Both the position numbers and the translations under genes were made by a program. Under the pieces are notes generated by a model. It did no database searches. It was not told the DNA's origin and saw nothing but the letters and a program-made list of their open reading frames with translations. Source: JANNRA01 sp031401035 (GTDB lineage: Bacteria > Desulfobacterota > Binatia > HRBIN30 > CADEER01). From it: a DNA stretch of 9,168 nt. Shown here in pieces: positions 5,486-9,168 of the stretch (within the stretch, counting starts at the first letter, position 1; each line of letters begins with the position of its first letter). Location of the stretch: NCBI GenBank assembly GCA_031401035.1, contig JANNRA010000038.1:1-9168 (forward strand). Direction: 5' to 3'.

Positions 5486-8350
5486 ATGCGTGCGAGGCAG
5501 CGTCAGTGGATCGGAGTGGGCGCGATGCTGGTGCTACTGGCGTCGCCGCGACCGGCGGCCGCCTGCGTCGGCGACTGCAACGATGACCGGCGCGTCGGCA
5601 TCGACGAACTGGTCACGGCGGTGAGCGTCGCGCTGGGCACGGCGGCGCTGGCGCAGTGCGACGCCGTCGACAACAACCGCGACGGCGCCGTCGCGGTCAA
5701 CGAGCTCATCCGCGCCGTCACGCGCGGCCTGTCGAGCTGCGGCGGCGGCCCCGTCGGCGAGGTGCTGGTCAGCCTGCACGGCAACCAGCTCGACGAGATC
5801 GACCTCGCCAGCGGCACGCTGACCACCATGGTGCCGTCGGCGCACGCGCACGTGAACGGTCAGGCGTGCCTGCTGCCGGACGGGTCGGGCCGCTACATCG
5901 TCGGCGAGGATACCGGCCAGCCCAACGTGCGACCGGGCTGGGGCATCTTCTCTCCCGACGGACAGTTCCTCAGCAAGATCACCATGCCGCCGCGCGCCGG
6001 CGAGACGCGCGTCGGCGACCCCATCGGCTGCGCCATCGATGCCGAGGGCCGCCTCTTCGGCACCGCCATCGGCACGCCGGGGGGAGCGGACGGGCAGCTG
6101 TTCGTCTTCTTCCCCCCCGACTATCAGAACGGCTGCATCCTCGATCAGGGGCTGCGCACGCCGGGCATCCTGGCGCTCGACGAGGCCGGCAGCGTCTACG
6201 TGCCGGAGGCCGGGCCGCCGGGTCGCGTGCAGCGCTTCGCGGCGCCGTTTCCCGACGCTGCCGCGGCCTGCGCCACCTACACGCCGAGCACGAGCCCGTT
6301 CATCGCCTACAGCGATGCCGTTGCCTCGCTCGCCGTCGCGCGCGGCCGCGGCGACCACTTCTTCGTCTCCCAGGTCGTCGGCCTCGCCGGCGCCGCCGCC
6401 GGCATCCGCGAGCACGACGCCGACGGCGTCTTCCTGCGCGAGGTGCTGCCGCCCGGCGACTGGGGCAATCCGGCCGGCGTCGCCTTCGATGCCGACGGGT
6501 CGCTGTACTACGCCGACCTCGGCCTCAACGCGCAGAACGAAGACGTTCCCGGCGCCGGCACGCTGCGGCGCGTTGCCTTCGATGCGCAGGACCGCCCGCA
6601 GGAGCCCGAGCTGGTGCGGCGCGGTCTCAGCTACCCCGACGGCGTTGCGGTCCTGCCCTCGCGCGCCGACGAGTGGCTGACGCTGGGCGGCAACCTGCGC
6701 CGCACCTACTTCAATCCGCGCGAGCACCAGCTCACCACCGCCAGCGCCGGCGACGTGATCGCTAAATGGAAGTACCCGACCAGCGGCATGATCACCGCGC
6801 AGCCCATCGTCACCTGGGTCGAGCTGGCGGGCGAGGGGCGCACGCAGATCGTCATCGCCTCGTCCTGGGACGGCTGGCTCTACGCCCTGCGCACCAGCAA
6901 CGGCAGCCGCGTCTGGCGCTACCAGTACAAGCCGCACCCGGGCGCGTCGTATCCCTTCGCCGGCTCGCCAACCGTCGCCTGGGTCGACGGCGTGCAGCGC
7001 GTCTTCGTCCCCGCCGGCCAGACGATGTACAGCCTCGACGCCGCCACCGGCGCCGAAGTGTGGCAGTTCGACGCCGGCACCGGCTGCACCAACTGCAGCG
7101 AGCGCCAGGAGCGGACCGAGATCGAGTCGACGCCGGCGGTGATCGAGGGCAAGGTCTTCTTCGGCATGGACGTCAACGACGGCCCGCCCGGCAAGGGCGG
7201 CGTCTACGCGCTCGACGCGCGCGCCGGCACGCTGGTGTGGTACTTCGACCTTGCCACGCAGCAGACCTGCCGCACGCTGCCCGGCGACGCGGTGCGCCGC
7301 TACACCGGCTTCCACAGCGCCGCGGCGCTCGGACTGCCGGCCGACTTCTTCGCCACCCGTCCCGGCTGCGATCACGACCGCCGTGAAAACGAGTGCGGCA
7401 ACGTCTGGTCCTCGCCGGCCGTCGATGCCCGCCGCCGCCTGTTCTACATCGGCTCCAGCAACTGCGACACCGACGACGACCCGAATACGGCGCGCCCCGG
7501 CCCGCTGATGCCGCCCTACGACGAGGCGATCTTCGCGCTCAGTTTCGATGGCGACCCGGCCTGGGTGTGGCGGCCGCGCGAGGTCGACAACGACGATCTC
7601 GCCTTCGGTGCCGTGCCGAACCTGTTCGAGGCCGAGATCGGCGGCGTCGTGCGCGAGGTGGTCGGCATCGGCGGCAAGGACGGCACCTACTACGTCCTCG
7701 ATCGCGACGGCGTGAACGAACTCACCGGCACGATCGAGCCGTATTGGCAGACCAACGTCGTCCCCGGCGGTCCGATCGGCGGCATCATCGGCGCCGCCTC
7801 GGTGGGCGAGGGCGCCATCGTCTTCAGCAGCGGCTTCGGCACCAGCATCGCGCGGCCGCAGAAGCCGGCGGTGCATGCGCTCGACGCGCGCGACGGTTCG
7901 ATCCTCTGGCAGGACAGCGCGGTCGGCACCGCCTACGCGCCGTGCACCGGCGCGCCCGGCCTGGCGCTGTGCGGCAGCACGCCGCAGCCGCGCGTCAACC
8001 TGTTCGACCGCGCCGTCGGCACGCTGCTTGCCTCGGTGACGCCGGCGCCGGTGCCGGGCGGCGTCGCCTGCGGCTCGGCGATCGCCGGCGGCCAGTTCTT
8101 CGTCGGCGCCGGCACCGGCGGTTTCAACGAGGGGCCCGACGCGGAGCGCGAGGCGCGCCGCGACACGCCGCTCTCCGCCTTCTGTGTCGCCGGCACGCCC
8201 GGCTGCGTCACCAACACCTGCAACGACGGCAACCCCTGCACCTACGACTACCGCAACGCCGCCGGCACCTGCGTCAGCGAGCCCGGCGCCGAGGGCCTCG
8301 ACTGCCCCGGCGGCGCCTGCAGCGCGGGCGCCTGCGTGGCGGCCGAGTAA
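5486..8350 (+). CDS. Large secreted protein: dockerin-like calcium module, two beta-propellers (second PQQ-type), cysteine-rich tail
   Basis: The 954-residue product starts with a signal peptide (1-26, cleavage likely at PAAA|C). Next is a dockerin-like pair of calcium loops: D30-N32-D34...E41 and D62-N64-D66...E73, each followed by a helix and flanked by cysteines. Residues about 90-390 look like an NHL/SMP-30-like propeller, with repeated strands such as GVAFDADGSLYYAD. Residues about 396-880 are a PQQ-type propeller, with blade signatures at 462 (DGWLYALRTSNGSRVW), 515 (YSLDAATGAEVWQF), 573 (VYALDARAGTLVWYF), 681, 733 and 796 (VHALDARDGSILWQ). Residues 907-951 form a cysteine-rich tail (TCNDGNPCTYD) like those of myxobacterial secreted proteins. 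PQQ propellers occur both in quinoprotein dehydrogenases and in non-enzymatic scaffolds such as BamB. The architecture recalls polyvinyl-alcohol dehydrogenase-like proteins, but no CxxCH haem site is present (CTNC at 534-537 lacks the His), so enzymatic activity is unproven. It is probably an extracellular or surface-bound protein, transcribed alone. Confidence 0.88.
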   Translation: MRARQRQWIGVGAMLVLLASPRPAAACVGDCNDDRRVGIDELVTAVSVALGTAALAQCDAVDNNRDGAVAVNELIRAVTRGLSSCGGGPVGEVLVSLHGNQLDEIDLASGTLTTMVPSAHAHVNGQACLLPDGSGRYIVGEDTGQPNVRPGWGIFSPDGQFLSKITMPPRAGETRVGDPIGCAIDAEGRLFGTAIGTPGGADGQLFVFFPPDYQNGCILDQGLRTPGILALDEAGSVYVPEAGPPGRVQRFAAPFPDAAAACATYTPSTSPFIAYSDAVASLAVARGRGDHFFVSQVVGLAGAAAGIREHDADGVFLREVLPPGDWGNPAGVAFDADGSLYYADLGLNAQNEDVPGAGTLRRVAFDAQDRPQEPELVRRGLSYPDGVAVLPSRADEWLTLGGNLRRTYFNPREHQLTTASAGDVIAKWKYPTSGMITAQPIVTWVELAGEGRTQIVIASSWDGWLYALRTSNGSRVWRYQYKPHPGASYPFAGSPTVAWVDGVQRVFVPAGQTMYSLDAATGAEVWQFDAGTGCTNCSERQERTEIESTPAVIEGKVFFGMDVNDGPPGKGGVYALDARAGTLVWYFDLATQQTCRTLPGDAVRRYTGFHSAAALGLPADFFATRPGCDHDRRENECGNVWSSPAVDARRRLFYIGSSNCDTDDDPNTARPGPLMPPYDEAIFALSFDGDPAWVWRPREVDNDDLAFGAVPNLFEAEIGGVVREVVGIGGKDGTYYVLDRDGVNELTGTIEPYWQTNVVPGGPIGGIIGAASVGEGAIVFSSGFGTSIARPQKPAVHALDARDGSILWQDSAVGTAYAPCTGAPGLALCGSTPQPRVNLFDRAVGTLLASVTPAPVPGGVACGSAIAGGQFFVGAGTGGFNEGPDAEREARRDTPLSAFCVAGTPGCVTNTCNDGNPCTYDYRNAAGTCVSEPGAEGLDCPGGACSAGACVAAE

Positions 8351-8377
8351 CCGCGGTCGGCGGCATGGCAGTGGGCT

Positions 8378-8469
8378 GGGAGCGCGGGCGTCTCGCCCGC
8401 AGCGCAGCGCGCTTCATGCGAGCGACGCCGCGAGGTGCGCTGCGCTGCGAGCGAGCCGCCCACGCTCCC
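8378..8469. repeat. 92-bp imperfect inverted repeat, REP/MITE-like
   Basis: Two 33-base arms (8378-8410 and 8437-8469) are reverse complements at 30 of 33 positions, around a 26-base spacer. Five more pairs, including G-T pairs, can form at the inner ends (8411-8415 with 8432-8436). The left arm contains its own hairpin: GCGGGCG-TCT-CGCCCGC at 8384-8400, a perfect 7-bp stem. From memory, GCGGGCGTCTCGCCCGC-type units recur as dispersed palindromes in many environmental GC-rich genomes and give spurious AGETPALP-like peptides; that peptide is present here on the minus strand. It fills the gap between two convergent genes (stops at 8350 and 8492), so its transcript could fold and serve as a bidirectional terminator, although it lacks T-runs. 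No target-site duplication is evident. Confidence 0.75.
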
Positions 8470-8491
8470 GCAGAGCCGCCCTGATGAACGG

Positions 8492-8791
8492 TCAGGGGCG
8501 CGGCAGGTCGTAGAACGGCAACCGCCGGTGCGCCTCGGAGACCGTCAGAATCTCGATGCGGGCGCCGCGCGCTCGGTAGACGATGCGGTACCGACCGTCG
8601 ACTAGCTCGCGCAGCGCCGCGGCGCGCAGTTCGGGGATCGGTCGCCCGCGCCGCCAGAGCTGCCGCAGCGATTCGCCGTGGTCGACCAGCCGCGAGACCA
8701 GAGCCGTCGCAGCAACTGGGTCGTCTGCTACGACGACGTCCTGAATCTCGATGAGACGCGCCAGGGCCTGCTCGGTCCAGACGACCTTCAT
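8492..8791 (-). CDS. RelE/ParE-family toxin of a type II toxin-antitoxin pair
   Basis: The 99-residue product is typical for the family. It opens KVVWTEQALARLIEIQDVV, the strand-helix start of RelE/ParE proteins, where the helix packs on the sheet. The second half, GRPIPELRAAALRELVDGRY followed by RIVYRARGARIEILTVSEAHRRLP, matches the conserved G(R)xxPE...REL...YRIVY...I.IL.V...H core. ParE members inhibit DNA gyrase and RelE members cut mRNA on the ribosome. The PE..REL..YRIVY pattern leans to ParE, but the target cannot be decided by eye. Eight bases separate it from the antitoxin stop at 8800, so the two are probably translated from one mRNA with the antitoxin first. No clear Shine-Dalgarno sequence lies in that gap. 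It appears intact. Confidence 0.88.
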   Translation of the reverse strand: MKVVWTEQALARLIEIQDVVVADDPVAATALVSRLVDHGESLRQLWRRGRPIPELRAAALRELVDGRYRIVYRARGARIEILTVSEAHRRLPFYDLPRP

Positions 8792-8799
8792 CGTCTGAG

Positions 8800-9078
8800 T
8801 CAGGCACCCCGGCGGGCTGCGAGCCGTCGCTTCAACGCGGCCGTGGTCATGGTGCGGTCAAGTTCGGCGTCCTCGAGCCCGGCGGCGACCGATTCGAGGA
8901 ACTGTTGTCGCTCCTGCAGACGATCGTAGGCGGCCGGCGACAGGAGTACCGCGGCGGGTCGCCCATTCTGGGTGATCAGCACCGCCCGCCCGCTGTCCTT
9001 GGCGTGCTGCAGCCAGCGCGCCGCCTGCCCCTTGAACTCACCGATCGGCACGACGTCTTCTGATACCCGGATGACCAT
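8800..9078 (-). CDS. Phd/YefM-family antitoxin
   Basis: The 92-residue product starts at the ATG at 9078. It has the Phd/YefM N-terminal DNA-binding fold: VSEDVVPIGEFKGQAARWLQ (5-24), where the helix after a short strand carries the usual hydrophobic pattern, then VLITQNGRPAAVLLSPAAYD (33-52), the family signature. The C-terminal part (about 64-92), rich in Asp/Glu, Leu and Arg, would be the extended segment that wraps and neutralises the toxin. Known members dimerise, bind their own promoter and repress the operon, with the toxin as co-repressor. The antitoxin-first order and short gap to the toxin gene fit this. The start is supported by the strand pattern beginning at residue 2, although no strong Shine-Dalgarno sequence precedes it. 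Confidence 0.9.
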   Translation of the reverse strand: MVIRVSEDVVPIGEFKGQAARWLQHAKDSGRAVLITQNGRPAAVLLSPAAYDRLQERQQFLESVAAGLEDAELDRTMTTAALKRRLAARRGA

Positions 9079-9125
9079 GGACCGTATCTGGTCTGGAAAT
9101 AAACCAAATTCAATAGCGAAACGGC
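9079..9125 (-). promoter_or_regulatory. Putative promoter/operator of the toxin-antitoxin operon
   Basis: Bases 9097-9120 are the most AT-rich stretch in the window, directly upstream of the antitoxin ATG. On the minus strand TTGAAT (9113-9108) resembles a -35 element, but a good -10 at normal spacing is lacking (CAGATA at 9090-9085 is poor). A tandem duplicate of TCTGG (plus strand, 9087-9096) lies just before the start and could be an antitoxin binding site. The case is positional and compositional. Confidence 0.35.
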
Positions 9126-9157
9126 AGTCGCCGAGACGTCGGTGGCGCGTGCGCGTC

Positions 9158-9168
9158 GCGAGCGAGCC
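9158..9168 (+). repeat. Possible start of a second repeat copy at the window edge
   Basis: GCGAGCGAGCC here is identical to 8447-8457 in the right arm of the inverted repeat. Agreement stops before it, and the window ends directly after it, so only 11 bases can be compared. Bases 9126-9157 show nothing else recognisable. Confidence 0.25.

Noticed and set aside
7082..7102. CTNC in the propeller protein as a haem c site
   Set aside because: Covalent haem attachment needs CxxCH. The residue after the second cysteine is Ser.
5534..7876. 780-codon open frame on the minus strand opposite the propeller gene
   Set aside because: Long antisense open frames are expected opposite GC-rich genes. The translation is compositionally biased (Ala, Arg, Gly, Asp, Val) with no recognisable domain.
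7393..8484. 363-codon plus-strand frame overlapping the end of the propeller gene
   Set aside because: It is dominated by Arg and His in a different frame and is the usual +1 shadow of a high-GC gene. Its tail only translates the inverted repeat.

Overview
This is a GC-rich (roughly 70% by eye) bacterial window with no RNA genes, CRISPR arrays or transposase genes that I can recognise. The large secreted protein starts with a paired calcium-loop module of the form C-x-GDCN-D-D...E and ends in a cysteine-rich C-NDGNPCTYD tail. From memory this style is common in deltaproteobacterial-type and Candidatus Binatota-like genomes and in Myxococcota, so the organism is probably an uncultured soil or sediment bacterium of that broad kind. 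That is inference only.

Layout, left to right. (1) 1-957: the N-terminal domain of an M1-aminopeptidase-like protein, broken by a frameshift near 199-202. It continues in another frame and then runs into an unrelated-looking four-helix membrane segment, so it looks like a decayed and fused pair of genes. (2) 1040-2101: a complete argC-type acyl-phosphate reductase with its own ribosome binding site. Some of its motifs recall the LysW-dependent (LysY) branch. (3) 2113-2829 and 2879-3118, both on the minus strand: a periplasmic SIMPL-domain protein and, upstream of it, a small cysteine-rich zinc-ribbon-like protein of unknown function. (4) 3232-5280: a complete glutamine-dependent NAD+ synthetase (nadE), divergent from the zinc-ribbon gene. 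(5) 5486-8350: a 954-residue secreted protein with a dockerin-like calcium module, a first NHL/SMP-30-like propeller, a PQQ-type propeller and a cysteine-rich tail. (6) 8378-8469: a 92-bp imperfect inverted repeat of the interspersed, REP/MITE-like kind. (7) 8492-9078 on the minus strand: a Phd/YefM antitoxin and RelE/ParE toxin pair, preceded by the only clearly AT-rich patch in the window. The window ends inside a sequence that matches 11 bp of the inverted repeat.

The genes do not form one pathway. argC and nadE are housekeeping biosynthetic genes. The SIMPL protein and the propeller protein are exported. The right end (repeat, toxin-antitoxin pair, possible second repeat) looks like an accessory cassette. 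I found no convincing new multi-gene system. The most unusual items are the M1/membrane-protein chimera, the two-propeller secreted protein and the repeat next to the toxin-antitoxin pair.
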